Shown: positions 45,658 through 58,620 of the stretch, one piece after another
How the letters are laid out: every line of letters starts with the position of its first letter
Numbering within the stretch: position 1 is the first letter of the stretch
Source: Symsagittifera roscoffensis
Taxonomy: Eukaryota > Xenacoelomorpha > Acoela > Convolutidae
DNA: 64,000 nucleotides
Assembly: GCF_963678635.1 (NCBI RefSeq)
Contig: NC_087067.1
Location: forward strand, 38,014,686 to 38,078,685
Reading direction: 5' to 3'
Translations under genes and position numbers: made by a program
The notes under the pieces: model-generated
The model's database searches: none
Told to the model about the DNA's origin: nothing
The model's input: only the letters and a program-made list of their open reading frames with translations

Positions 45658-46575
45658 TGACATTCGACCAGAATGGTCAAAATGCAGTTTCGCATTCGAA
45701 TTTTTATTGGAACATCTAACCGAGAAGATTGATGGTTTTTATGAATTAGTGACGTTAATTGAATAACCAGACAAATCGAGAAGCGTTAGTTTTGACTGAC
45801 CTGCTAATTCTAAATTTTCGATTTGGACGTGAAAGACACGTAACCTTTTATTATTTCGCACACACTGAAACTGCGAAATCAGAACAACAGTAGTCTCAGT
45901 GACAACAACAACAACAAAAAAACGGCAGAAGATTGAGATTGTGGTTTAAAATTGTCAGAAACCATTCCGAGTTATAACGGTTGTGCCGCTACAATCGTTA
46001 CAGAGCAAGCAGTTCACCAGAACCAGGAAGGGTGTTGGGACGACGTGTCCAGCCTTCCGAAAAGAAACAAGATCGTTCTTTCTCCGGATTCCAGAATCCA
46101 TAAGGGTCTCGGGAGAGAACTGTAACTAGTCATTTTAACATTTTTAAGCTTCCCGGAATGCCTTGAGTTGAATTTAATTAATACCAAATTCGTTTTCAGA
46201 TAATGAGAAGCTAGGAGTTGGGGGGAAAGGATTGATCTATCTTCGATGGAGATGACGATTTTTATCTACTGAACAAAAACAATAGTAATATAATATATAA
46301 AAAGTAGCCCTGTTTTTAGGAGTGACCCCGTGGTCTGGGGATACTGAGACCCAGCCATGAGTTCACTATTTTGCATATAATTAAGTTAATCGGAGCGTTC
46401 TGATCGAAGCCGGAAATAGTAACGTTTTTTGTCGACCCGATGTTAGAAAGACCACCAAAAGAACTGGCTTTGGCAGAGACGATGAAAAGCATGTACAGCT
46501 GTGTTTAGACGCTAGCCAGTCGTTTTAGAACCTAGCTTTATTTTCCGTCGATATGTACTTCCGGGCGAAAGTTAC
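45658..46575 (+). mobile_element. LTR-b (5' LTR of the longer element)
   Basis: Near-identical to LTR-a. Contains GTGACCCCGTGGTCTGGGG and CATGAGTTCACTATTTTGC, shared with LTR-c, -d and -e. Confidence 0.75.
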
Positions 46576-49424
46576 GTAGATGTTTTTATAGCGCTCCTGG
46601 GTGTTATTCTTTTTAACATCATGACCGGTAGTACTGTTAACGAGCACTCCGCGCCGAGCGGATGCTCAAAACAACGCCCTAACCACCGGGGCGGAAGGGT
46701 ATATCGGAATGCGGAAGCCTTCCAGATTCCCGTGAAGAGTTTTTTAACCTAATTAAGACCGAAAATTCACGAACCAGGAAGGGTGGGGGGGGGGGGAGAT
46801 TCGCGGTTACGTCATTCCCTGAGTGTTAGGTGACCAAAAACATTTAAAGATATACAGGAAACCAAACAAAAAACTCTTCCTGGAAAAATAATAAACAACC
46901 GAAAAAACCAAAAACAGTAAAAAAGTATAAAATCAGTAAAAATCATCTCCCCTGACGAGATGTGATCCGACCCTCCCGTTTGTTGTTGTTAGATATATTG
47001 TTGTTACAAACAGTCAGGATTGTTACGATCAATTTGGTGGACCGTTTGTGGTGCTTGTACTGTAGGTTTATTTGAGTATTTAAGCACGTGAAGGCTAATT
47101 TGCGCTCAATCCGGAAGGGTCTCGGGATTCGAGAAGAAGACCGATTCGGCAAGCAGTGCAAGGAGCGACAAGAAGGGACTCAAGGACAACAACAATCAAC
47201 CGTTGGGTATCGTTAACAAGTTTTGTATCCCTTTTGGTACAAAAAGTAGGATAATATTCTGTGGGGGGCTCGACAGTGACTGCACTGTAGTGACCCTTCA
47301 CCGAACTGCGAATTTCCGAGTTAAGCACATTAATTCGGGTATTGAAAAAATCCGGAGGGGTATAATACTAGTAGTATTACTTTTTATACAGCCTATATAT
47401 TCCTATACCGTTTTTCAATGAAAAACACAGCAAACAGACCGGTTTTTAGGGTCAAAGTAGCGATATTTTGATACAAGCACCACAAAAAAGCAAAAAATTA
47501 GTGTGTTACATCGTAATTGTACTAATATAATAGGTAAAACCGGTTGATATTAGTTTAGAAGTGGTTGGAACTAATTGGGTACAAAAACCGAATTTTCTTG
47601 ATTTTTGAAAAAAAAACGAAACGTTACAAAATAAGAATTTTTTTTTTAAATTTTTGAGTTAGGACAGTAAAAATTGTTGTTTGGACAACATTCGCTCGTG
47701 AATTGAATCGACAGGTTTTAAAACCCGTTTGCCGATAACTTTCCGGGTTACAGTGAAATCGAACTTAACATGTTTGATTTAGTGGATTCATCAATCCGGA
47801 AGGGTCCAAATAGCATTGTTTTTGGTAAATCTTTTCAGCTGGAGCGTTTTATTTTGGTTTTTTTTGCATTAAACTAGAACAGTATAGGCCTTCTGAGCTC
47901 GGATCAATAATTTATAGGTCGAAAAGATCAGCATTGCGAAAAAAATTAGGCGGAACCTAAATTGAGAGAAAATTTTTTGATTGTAAGTAAGCGTGAAAAT
48001 TTTTTAAGATAGTTTTTAGCAAACTCACTAATGCGGGAAGGTAGACCCTTCACGTTTTATAAATTTTTTGGAACGCCCTTATACCCTACCAAAGCATAGT
48101 AACGGTTGGAAAAGGCAATTTTACGCTGTTCTAAACGAAAAGGGAAGGCTAAGGAAACCAGAAAACCATAGTCGAATCGAAACTAGGCTAGTGATAAGAC
48201 CCTTCACAGTTAAGGTGAATTGTCAAATAAGAGGCTTAGCTTCAAACCAGAAGGGTCTAGGGACAGAAAATACATCCTTCCTAGTTAGTTCCTACAGCAT
48301 AATAGCGTCGGAGAACGTATCCGGAAGGGTATAGGGTGAAAATTTTAAAAAGTTCCGGAAAAGCTATTTTTGCCAACCCGGAGGGGTCCTGTTTTTGCCA
48401 ATCCGGAGGGGTCCTGTTTTTGCTAATCCGGAGGGGTCCCAATTTTGCCAATCCGGAGGATTCCTGTTTTTGCCAATCCGGTGGGGTCCTGTTCTTGCCA
48501 ATCCGGAAGGGTCCCATCATTGCCAATTCGGAAGGGTCCTATTTTTGCCAACCTGGAAGGGTCCGAATTTTGCCAATACGGAAGGGTCCCAATTTTGCCA
48601 ATTCGGAAAAGTCCTTTTGTTGCCAATCCGGAAGGGTCCCAATTTTGCCAATCCGAAAGGATCCTATTTTTGTAAAAAATTAAGTAGACAAAAGAAAAGT
48701 AAATAGTATAGAATATTAAGTTACTAGGTGTCAGGCTAGGAACCAGTGACTGCTCTGGTAACTTGCCTTTTATAAAAGATCAGACTAAAACAAAACAGGT
48801 CTAAGCCCGGATATTCGCGACACTTAGTCTAAATTCAACAAGAGTTTGTCACTGGTTTGTGTGGATTGAAATCCAAATCGTTTTTTGGAAAAGTGATTGC
48901 CCTGAGGATTTTAGTAGGTCTAGCCCGGCCAATCCGAAGGCGGATAGGTAACACAGGACTCGGTGGGTGCAATAAACGCCCACTTGAGAAAATAACAGCC
49001 TTCAAGTTTTGTCTGTTTGATGTAGCACCGAACAAGGAGAGCTCTTTCTTTAGAAACAAGTTCGACTATTACATTGCGGTTGACTAAAGTACAAAACACA
49101 TACGTTTTTCATTGCAAATATTCTTATTTTTTTTTCAATTTTGGTTTTAAATAAACAATATCTGTTTTTGATTCGGCAATGAGTACACTATCTTTTAAAC
49201 ATATTGATATCATCAGACTGTGCTAGCTTCATATCTTACAACTAATAATCGATTATTGGTAATAAATTGTATATACGCTGTACTGTGATATCATACAAGG
49301 ATTCGTGTTTACTATTTAAATAAAATTTTTGGAATTTTTTTTGTGTTGTGTTATTGTTAAAACAAGTCAGACTAAAAGGACACTAGTAATCGAATTGAGT
49401 GTATAGGCAGTAAGAAGTGATAAA
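46576..49424 (+). mobile_element. Leader II of the LTR element
   Basis: Copy of leader I with small internal differences. Holds the second minisatellite and the same scattered GAAGGGTC/GACCCTTC phrases, and ends at the ATG of the coding region (MKMSLDKSTIPKQ). Confidence 0.6.
48367..48671 (+). repeat. Minisatellite, 12 units of exactly 25 bp (leader II)
   Basis: Same unit count and spacing as 43,831-44,135, with a few base differences. Confidence 0.92.
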
Positions 49425-52400
49425 ATGAAAATGAGTCTAGACAAGTCAACGATACCCAAACAAAGTGATAGTTCTAGGAAGTTCGTTCCAGAGAAACAAA
49501 GAAAATCAATGAACGACCCCTTTGTGGAAAGGATCGCACGAATCCGGACCGACAAAGGGAAGAAGAATGTTTCAGGCGGAATGGTTGAAACCATGAGTCA
49601 AAAGTCCTCAGAAGGACAAAAGGCAATGTTAGAAGTAGAGGTCCATCCGGATCCTGCCATGGATGAGAACCGGGAGGGCATGGACCAGAAGGGAGAGGAA
49701 ACAGAAGATTGCGAGTGAACCTACTCCGGTAGGACATGGCCAAGATTTTGTCACTTCCAGTGGGACTCTGGACCGAGAAGAGATGTCCGAACTGTCCGAC
49801 ATCTCTACTGAAAATGTGGCGACTACAAGATCACCCAGAGACAACACCATGATGCATGGCGTGACGGAGAAACCGGCAACGTCCTCAACGTTTTCAGAAA
49901 GAATGAAGAACACTTTCCGAAACTTCTATCCATTTACCATGGGAACGGGTACGGGCGATGAAGCAGAAACTCAGCAAGAGGAAGACGATGATTTCGGATC
50001 TCAAGTCAGCCTCAATAATGCGACTCAGGGTAACTTGGCACACCGGGTGACTTCTCTTCAGCATTTTTGACCAAGTTACCCTGGAAGCTTTCTGGACACA
50101 GAATGTAAAGGGAGAAGAAGGCTTTGACCGGACTGACAGCATGTTGGAAGGGTTAGGAACCGGATGGACCGCGTCCTTCTTGGCGAAATTTTATCCATCG
50201 CTTTCTCGATATCTGAGCAGTCGTAGAGGTATCGATCGTTGAATTACTAGCCCTGATCGTGACGTTTGGAGTATAGATTTTCGTGAGAGGAACAGCGATA
50301 CTGCTCACAGAAGGTGTGTAGAATTTGCGACTAGATGGACTTCTAACGTTGATCGCGATAACACATGGAAACTTGGGAGGATTGATGAATTTGGCACGAT
50401 ATCCAGAGCAGATGACGGAGGACGTGAGAAAACTCGACGTGAAGCGATCCACGGATTCCTGGAAAAAGATAAGAGATTTGCGATATACTCTTATCCAGTA
50501 CCTCCTGCAGCAGAATCGCTTTGGAACAGGAGAGGATGAAACGATTCAGAGGGAGAAAGACGTGCGACGTCATGCTGGGGGCATGCCTCTGCTAACTGAC
50601 CTGAGCTTAGCTATGAGGACCGATCCCTTAGCATTGATCAGAGGAGCCACGGAGTTCGTGACAGTGATAAACGGTCCGGCAGTCACGTTTGCGTTCCCTG
50701 ACGTTAAGGTGGACGCTTACAGGAGGTCGATGTTGCACCTGAACCTCATATCTGCAGTGGAGTGAAGTACACTTAACTAGTGTGAACAACACGCACTACG
50801 AGAATTGATGAGTGAGGACTTGTTATTCGCGAAGATATCAGAGCCGGAGATGACCGTCATAAGTTTTGAAGATCACTTCCGAGACAGGATGGGGGAAAAG
50901 GACAGAGGGCACATTGAGGTATTCCCGAAGCTCTGGAATCTAAGACCCTACGACAAAACAAACGGCGAAGTCACAAGAATTTCTGGACTGACCGCAGCGT
51001 ACCATAAATTGAGAGAAGAAACGAAGGGTTGAGGTGACTACAAGAAACTGCCGGAAGTGATCCCGGAATTCCCTTCGATTAGAAGGATGTTGCTCGGAGC
51101 AGACGCCGTAGTACAAACCCCTAGGTTGAGAGCCTTTGAGACCAATGAGAGGAGGGTAGCGAAGTTCTCTGAGATGATGGACCCGTGTTTTGTGGTCAGA
51201 AACGCCGCAGTGCTGCAGTATACGCAGTTTGCTTACAAGGATGAAGCAACAAGGAGACGAATGAACAATACGAGGAATGGGGAGGTTTGACGAGGAATGG
51301 GCGAAGCTGGATCTAGCGCCTATGATCATGAGAGGCAAGGCTGACTTACCAGAAGCCTCCATAATCTTAACGAGTGTAAAACCAGAGTTAACGGTGGGAG
51401 GAACACTACAGATTAGAACCATGCTACCACCCTTCGGCTATGAAGAAGTCAAGGTAGTTCAGTCAGCTGGCAGTCTAGTTGTACCGAAATTTCCTGATGG
51501 GGCAAGGGATGAAGAGCAAGGGCCCTCAAGTTCAGGAAAGAATCCAAGACGAGACGATGGCCAGGGAGGAATCCGTCGATCGGAAGAACCTATGCAACAG
51601 GATTCGATCAATTCGAGAAAGAGGACGATAAGGCTTCGACAGGATGGATGTCCAACCTGGACTTCAATTTCCTCGTCGACTTTGAAAACGGCACGGACAC
51701 GTTGGAAGCAACGACTGAGCCGGCAGACGAGGGAACTTCCACACTGGAACCCCCCGTCGGCCTTCATGGGAACGAACCGGAACTTGTCGGAGAGCAGCTC
51801 TCCTAGCAATTCTAAAAACACCGAACAGAAACTCTTGATGGTATAACCAAGGAGAAGAAGAATAGAAGGCACTGCATGAGTACCTTTCTTGGGAACGTTG
51901 CCCGAAGAGGACTGGGAAGTGCATCATAGAGACCATGAAAATAGGACGGGATGCAGAATGGACAGAGTAGCCTTCATGGAAGAGGTCTGGACAGTAGTCC
52001 AGAGCTACGGAACCCAGTCTATTTTGAAAATAGGTCTCAACCGACCACTAATGCGGGAAGTCCTTAACAAACTTCACGAGTGCGAAGGAAGATTGAGCGA
52101 GTTGCTGATCGACTCGGCCTTTGATGAAAATGAAGCAAACTCTCCTATAAAGATGACGCCGCAATAAGACAAGGGAGAAGTGGTATATCTGTCATGAACC
52201 CGAAAGGGAACGATGCGATCAAAAATGGTGATTGGTAGGCTTAATGAAATGAAAATAAAACTGGGCAGCAAGATTTGATGAAACTTTGGAAGACAAAAAA
52301 GTAATGGAAGGTTATTTGGAGGCGATGACGCAAGGCAGCACCCTGAAGCAGAAGGCACACGGGTCTCTGGTATCGTCTGAAATGTACGCGGAAACGATCG

Positions 52401-54571
52401 AGCAGTTGGTTAGCCTTCCATGGAGAGCAGTAGTGTTACGATACTTCAAAGAAGAGATGAGAACCACACCGAAGATACACGCTCTGATAGCAATACCCTA
52501 TGTGAGAACAGAGTTACAACTGAGGTTCGCTTGGTGCATGAGTGGGTTGACACGCGGGGAATATGATTCGGAAGAAAGAGAAAGATCAAAGAAGAAAAGG
52601 TGTTCTTAACGACGAGTGTGAGAGATCTGATAACCCAAGAAGGAGCAGCAGTAGCGTGCGCGAAGCGAAGAGACGCTCTCTGTTTCATTCGATTTATGAT
52701 AGAACAAGTTTCAGTGCCAGCATTGAACACTTGTGTCAAGATGCTAAGAGAAGGCGATGAACGAGCAAAAGCCTTGCTCTTGCTAGCACTTTTAGGCATC
52801 CATCAGAGCACGCCGATGCGAGTGAACATGAAGGAGCCTGTGGAGCTTGAACCGACGAAAGAGATTGACGAAATAAGGAGATTCTCTAACAAGGAGATGA
52901 GGTTCTCGAAAGAATCTATGGGAGCACTGCCGAAATCCAGTGATTACTGTGGACCGATCAGGAAGAAATCATACAGTTATGTATCTGGAATCATAGGGAT
53001 GGCGTACAACCCTTTCATGAATGAAGACATGCTCGATTGCTTCTTTGATTACGAGCAAGCAATGTTGCTAAGATTCTGGACGTCAAGAATTGCAACGATA
53101 AGAAGTGCTGCTAATCAGCAGATCAAGCTGGGACTAGTCTTGGAGGAAAAGGTGACTGCACCTTCAGTGCCAAAGTCTGACAACCGAGTGGAGTTTGGAT
53201 TGGGATTCTCGAACGAATTGCTGAGAACGAGTTTGATGGTAGTGTGGGAACTGATGAAACTATCATGGTGTCCGAGTCTTAACGCCGATTCGATATTGCG
53301 GGCGACACAAGACATCCAGAGGGAACTGAACTCAGACTGTAACTTGCGTGACCTGAACATCATCTATAATTTGATGACGACAGCCTCTAAGAGCAATGGA
53401 GAAGACAAAGTAGAGTTGCCTGGCTGGGCACCAGAGGACTGGATCAAACCTGGTAGCTGTCCTGGCAGAAGTCTGTGGACTGGAAGGTCATATCTGTGGA
53501 GGTATGGATTGCGTAAAAACCCTGGAGAAACAACACAAGCAATTGACGACATTGTTTGGGAACATTGAGATGAAGGCGAAAACGGAAACGGAATTGATTG
53601 CAGATTGCCATGGAGGAACCGAGGTGAATCTAGTGACTGCACTAAGATTCTACAGCTTGTTTGGTTCATTAGAGTCACTATTGAATCTAGAACAAAAACA
53701 TGAGATGGTTACGATCATCAGTGAAGAGTGTTTCCGGGAGTGTTGCAAACCGAGCCGAAGTAGATTGGAAAGTGGAGAGAAGCGATCAAGGCGGAAATGA
53801 ATATCCGGCATAATGAAACCTATCCTAGACCGACGGGAGCGAGATATTTAGTGGGATCAACTCTAGCTCCATTGTGCAAGAGCAGATACCCAGTGCATTT
53901 TGTAGCGGTGGATGTGAAAAGTACGAGAATGATCGTGGATTAAGCCTTCTCAGTACCAAAATGCGTAATACTAGCGAGAATGTCAGAAAAATCTTACGAG
54001 TTGCTGTGCAAAATGTTCTCAGCAGTTCTGGAGAGAACCAAAGAGGAATTAGAATCCGTCCTGGGAGAGAAGTTCAATGAATACGCCAGTGGGAATTTCA
54101 GTGATTTTGAAAGACAAAAGCAGAGAGGATCAACAGTCACGGATTACAAGGCAGTAGATGAGAATGATGAAGTCCATCGATTGATGATGGAGGTGGAACT
54201 ATTACTGGTAGCTTCGAGAAAGCATATTTGGAGGAGCATCATGTCAACACATGATGATGAGTTCCCCTGCCATTGCTTACTACAAACATGGTGGTATCCC
54301 GGGCGTAGTAATCTGGTGTTGATCTGGGACTGTGGAAAGCTGCTCTCCATGGGTTTACCAGATTCATCACAGCCCATAAAGATAGTGACAGTAGGAGTTA
54401 TGATGGCGATACGATGGCTGGAAGCTCATGTAAAAGAGAACAAAAAACAGGAGGCGCCAACGAAAGAAAAGTTACAGGAATTGGATTGTCCAAAAGATTT
54501 AGATATTTTTGAGACAACGTGCAGAATCTTGAACATTCCGATGGAAGATTAAAAAAAGATATGGGCCAGAA
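49425..54571 (+). mobile_element. Coding region of the LTR element, products unknown
   Basis: Opens with a basic, Ser/Lys-rich segment (RKFVPEKQRKSMNDPFVERI), followed by an acidic segment (ETQQEEDDDFGSQ), then long helical-looking segments. The longest open stretch is 322 residues (52,600-53,568), with SYSYVSGIIGMAYNPFMNED and ELPGWAPEDWIKPGS. A 190-residue stretch (53,980-54,552) ends IFETTCRILNIPMED. I recognise none of these families. A basic N terminus followed by a large alpha-rich region would suit a gag or capsid protein, but that is a guess. Fossil, interrupted. Confidence 0.5.
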
Positions 54572-55052
54572 GAAGACTTCAAACAGCGTTAGAATAGCTA
54601 CCGACGTGTTGTAAGACACAGAGACTGAAAGTGCGGAGTCAATATCTCAGGAAGAGAAGATGGAACATTGACAAATTGCCGAAAAACAAGATGCAAAAAG
54701 AAATAAAATTAGAAAAATTTAGAAGTCTTAGAACTTCTAAACGACGAACAAAGAAGCAAACAAAGAAACAACGAAAAAGAAGATGTTAAAAATCAGAATT
54801 GTTTTATGTGTGACAAAACTCAAATGAGAAACAAAGCAACTAAGTTTGCAATCGAAACTGAAGAGAAAACATTAGTTGAGTTTTGAAGATTAAAGAATTT
54901 GTTGCATTTATAAATTTGCATTATGATTTTAGTTAGTGACTTTAGAGACACTTACTTCTCATTTAGAGAGGCTTGAGTGGAGGGTATTTTAAATTATTCC
55001 AGCCTGTATCATTGTTTTTAATCAACTAGGACGACTGATCACTTTGTGGTGA
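51934..55052 (+). repeat. 3,119-bp internal tandem duplication, copy 1
   Basis: Repeats at 55,053-58,171 with two differences noticed. Both ends share CATGAA (6-bp microhomology). It covers the last 2.6 kb of coding region and the AT-rich tail. Confidence 0.93.
54718..54741. repeat. Perfect 9-bp hairpin in the tail (also 57,837-57,860)
   Basis: TTTAGAAGT, loop CTTAGA, ACTTCTAAA. It lies about 150 bases after the coding region in a purine-rich stretch. It could be an RNA 3' processing or export structure. Confidence 0.5.
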
Positions 55053-58000
55053 CATGAAAATAGGACGGGATGCAGAATGGACAGAGTAGCCTTCATGGAA
55101 GAGGTCTGGACAGTAGTCCAGAGCTACGGAACCCAGTCTATTTTGAAAATAGGTCTCAACCGACCACTAATGCGGGAAGTCCTTAACAAACTTCACGAGT
55201 GCGAAGGAAGATTGAGCGAGTTGCTGATCGACTCGGCCTTTGATGAAAATGAAGCAAACTCTCCTATAAAGATGACGCCGCAATAAGACAAGGGAGAAGT
55301 GGTATATCTGTCATGAACCCGAAAGGGAACGATGCGATCAAAAATGGTGATTGGTAGGCTTAATGAAATGAAAATAAAACTGGGCAGCAAGATTTGATGA
55401 AACTTTGGAAGACAAAAAAGTAATGGAAGGTTATTTGGAGGCGATGACGCAAGGCAGCACCCTGAAGCAGAAGGCACACGGGTCTCTGGTATCGTCTGAA
55501 ATGTACGCGGAAACGATCGAGCAGTTGGTTAGCCTTCCATGGAGAGCAGTAGTGTTACGATACTTCAAAGAAGAGATGAGAACCACACCGAAGATACACG
55601 CTCTGATAGCAATACCCTATGTGAGAACAGAGTTACAACTGAGGTTCGCTTGGTGCATGAGTGGGTTGACACGCGGGGAATATGATTCGGAAGAAAGAGA
55701 AAGATCAAAGAAGAAAAGGTGTTCTTAACGACGAGTGTGAGAGATCTGATAACCCAAGAAGGAGCAGCAGTAGCGTGCGCGAAGCGAAGAGACGCTCTCT
55801 GTTTCATTCGATTTATGATAGAACAAGTTTCAGTGCCAGCATTGAACACTTGTGTCAAGATGCTAAGAGAAGGCGATGAACGAGCAAAAGCCTTGCTCTT
55901 GCTAGCACTTTTAGGCATCCATCAGAGCACGCCGATGCGAGTGAACATGAAGGAGCCTGTGGAGCTTGAACCGACGAAAGAGATTGACGAAATAAGGAGA
56001 TTCTCTAACAAGGAGATGAGGTTCTCGAAAGAATCTATGGGAGCACTGCCGAAATCCAGTGATTACTGTGGACCGATCAGGAAGAAATCATACAGTTATG
56101 TATCTGGAATCATAGGGATGGCGTACAACCCTTTCATGAATGAAGACATGCTCGATTGCTTCTTTGATTACGAGCAAGCAATGTTGCTAAGATTCTGGAC
56201 GTCAAGAATTGCAACGATAAGAAGTGCTGCTAATCAGCAGATCAAGCTGGGACTAGTCTTGGAGGAAAAGGTGACTGCACCTTCAGTGCCAAAGTCTGAC
56301 AACCGAGTGGAGTTTGGATTGGGATTCTCGAACGAATTGCTGAGAACGAGTTTGATGGTAGTGTGGGAACTGATGAAACTATCATGGTGTCCGAGTCTTA
56401 ACGCCGATTCGATATTGCGGGCGACACAAGACATCCAGAGGGAACTGAACTCAGACTGTAACTTGCGTGACCTGAACATCATCTATAATTTGATGACGAC
56501 AGCCTCTAAGAGCAATGGAGAAGACAAAGTAGAGTTGCCTGGCTGGGCACCAGAGGACTGGATCAAACCTGGTAGCTGTCCTGGCAGAAGTCTGTGGACT
56601 GGAAGGTCATATCTGTGGAGGTATGGATTGCGTAAAAACCCTGGAGAAACAACACAAGCAATTGACGACATTGTTTGGGAACATTGAGATGAAGGCGAAA
56701 ACGGAAACGGAATTGATTGCAGATTGCCATGGAGGAACCGAGGTGAATCTAGTGACTGCACTAAGATTCTACAGCTTGTTTGGTTCATTAGAGTCACTAT
56801 TGAATCTAGAACAAAAACATGAGATGGTGACGATCATCAGTGAAGAGTGTTTCCGGGAGTGTTGCAAACCGAGCCGAAGTAGATTGGAAAGTGGAGAGAA
56901 GCGATCAAGGCGGAAATGAATATCCGGCATAATGAAACCTATCCTAGACCGACGGGAGCGAGATATTTAGTGGGATCAACTCTAGCTCCATTGTGCAAGA
57001 GCAGATACCCAGTGCATTTTGTAGCGGTGGATGTGAAAAGTACGAGAATGATCGTGGATTAAGCCTTCTCAGTACCAAAATGCGTAATACTAGCGAGAAT
57101 GTCAGAAAAATCTTACGAGTTGCTGTGCAAAATGTTCTCAGCAGTTCTGGAGAGAACCAAAGAGGAATTAGAATCCGTCCTGGGAGAGAAGTTCAATGAA
57201 TACGCCAGTGGGAATTTCAGTGATTTTGAAAGACAAAAGCAGAGAGGATCAACAGTCACGGATTACAAGGCAGTAGATGAGAATGATGAAGTCCATCGAT
57301 TGATGATGGAGGTGGAACTATTACTGGTAGCTTCGAGAAAGCATATTTGGAGGAGCATCATGTCAACACATGATGATGAGTTCCCCTGCCATTGCTTACT
57401 ACAAACATGGTGGTATCCCGGGCGTAGTAATCTGGTGTTGATCTGGGACTGTGGAAAGCTGCTCTCCATGGGTTTACCAGATTCATCACAGCCCATAAAG
57501 ATAGTGACAGTAGGAGTTATGATGGCGATACGATGGCTGGAAGCTCATGTAAAAGAGAACAAAAAACAGGAGGCGCCAACGAAAGAAAAGTTACAGGAAT
57601 TGGATTGTCCAAAAGATTTAGATATTTTTGAGACAACGTGCAGAATCTTGAACATTCCGATGGAAGATTAAAAAAAGATATGGGCCAGAAGAAGACTTCA
57701 AACAGCGTTAGAATAGCTACCGACGTGTTGTAAGACACAGAGACTGAAAGTGCGGAGTCAATATCTCAGGAAGAGAAGATGGAACATTGACAAATTGCCG
57801 AAAAACAAGATGCAAAAAGAAATAAAATTAGAAAAATTTAGAAGTCTTAGAACTTCTAAACGACGAACAAAGAAGCAAACAAAGAAACAACGAAAAAGAA
57901 GATGTTAAAAATCAGAATTGTTTTATGTGTGACAAAACTCAAATGAGAAACAAAGCAACTAAGTTTGCAATCGAAACTGAAGAGAAAACATTAGTTGAGT

Positions 58001-58171
58001 TTTGAAGATTAAAGAATTTGTTGCATTTATAAATTTGCATTATGATTTTAGTTAGTGACTTTAGAGACACTTACTTCTCATTTAGAGAGGCTTGAGTGGA
58101 GGGTAATTTAAATTATTCCAGCCTGTATCATTGTTTTTAATCAACTAGGACGACTGATCACTTTGTGGTGA
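55053..58171 (+). repeat. 3,119-bp internal tandem duplication, copy 2
   Basis: Near-identical to copy 1. Carries a second set of the 322- and 190-residue stretches (55,719-56,687 and 57,099-57,671). Nothing upstream of 51,934 is repeated, so this set lacks the element's own start. Confidence 0.93.
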
Positions 58172-58620
58172 CATGAATGGCTTGGGTAATCTTTCGAAGA
58201 GGGAGATTATTTCATTGTTCCTTCTAACCACCGAGTTACCTAATTTTAATAATTAGGACCAGTAACAACTAAATTTCGAAGGGAAGAAGCATAGTAGGAT
58301 AAATTTAGCTTGTGGGTTGGCAGGACTGTCCTGCGTCCCTACACTTTTTAAACCTAGGAGAAAAAGTTTTAAATCGGGACATGGACGTTGGAAGTCTAAA
58401 CAAATGTTTTATCGTAAGTCATATCCTCGAAACTGCAGATTAGTGAAAGGATTTGGAAGGCTATAGTAGTGTGGTATGATGTCATATATTTTCTGCAGTG
58501 AGTCGATATGACGTGGATAAAAGTGATTTTATGCATTTTGTAAATTCTGTTGGATGGCACTGTACCATTTTGATGAAGACGAGACTCAATGAGGACATTG
58601 ACCGGGCTGTCCGTGGAGTA
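58172..58620 (+). mobile_element. 3' tail of the LTR element before LTR-c
   Basis: Unique AT-rich sequence without a convincing gene. No clean polypurine tract is visible immediately before LTR-c. Confidence 0.45.

Noticed and set aside
41090-46575. LTR-a and LTR-b as 5' and 3' LTR of one insertion
   Set aside because: Both are preceded by the same Penelope-like piece and followed by the same leader, so they are duplicates of a 5' end.
52446-54619. Minus-strand frames opposite the LTR element coding region
   Set aside because: Shadows caused by purine-rich sense sequence; no motifs and no supporting signals.
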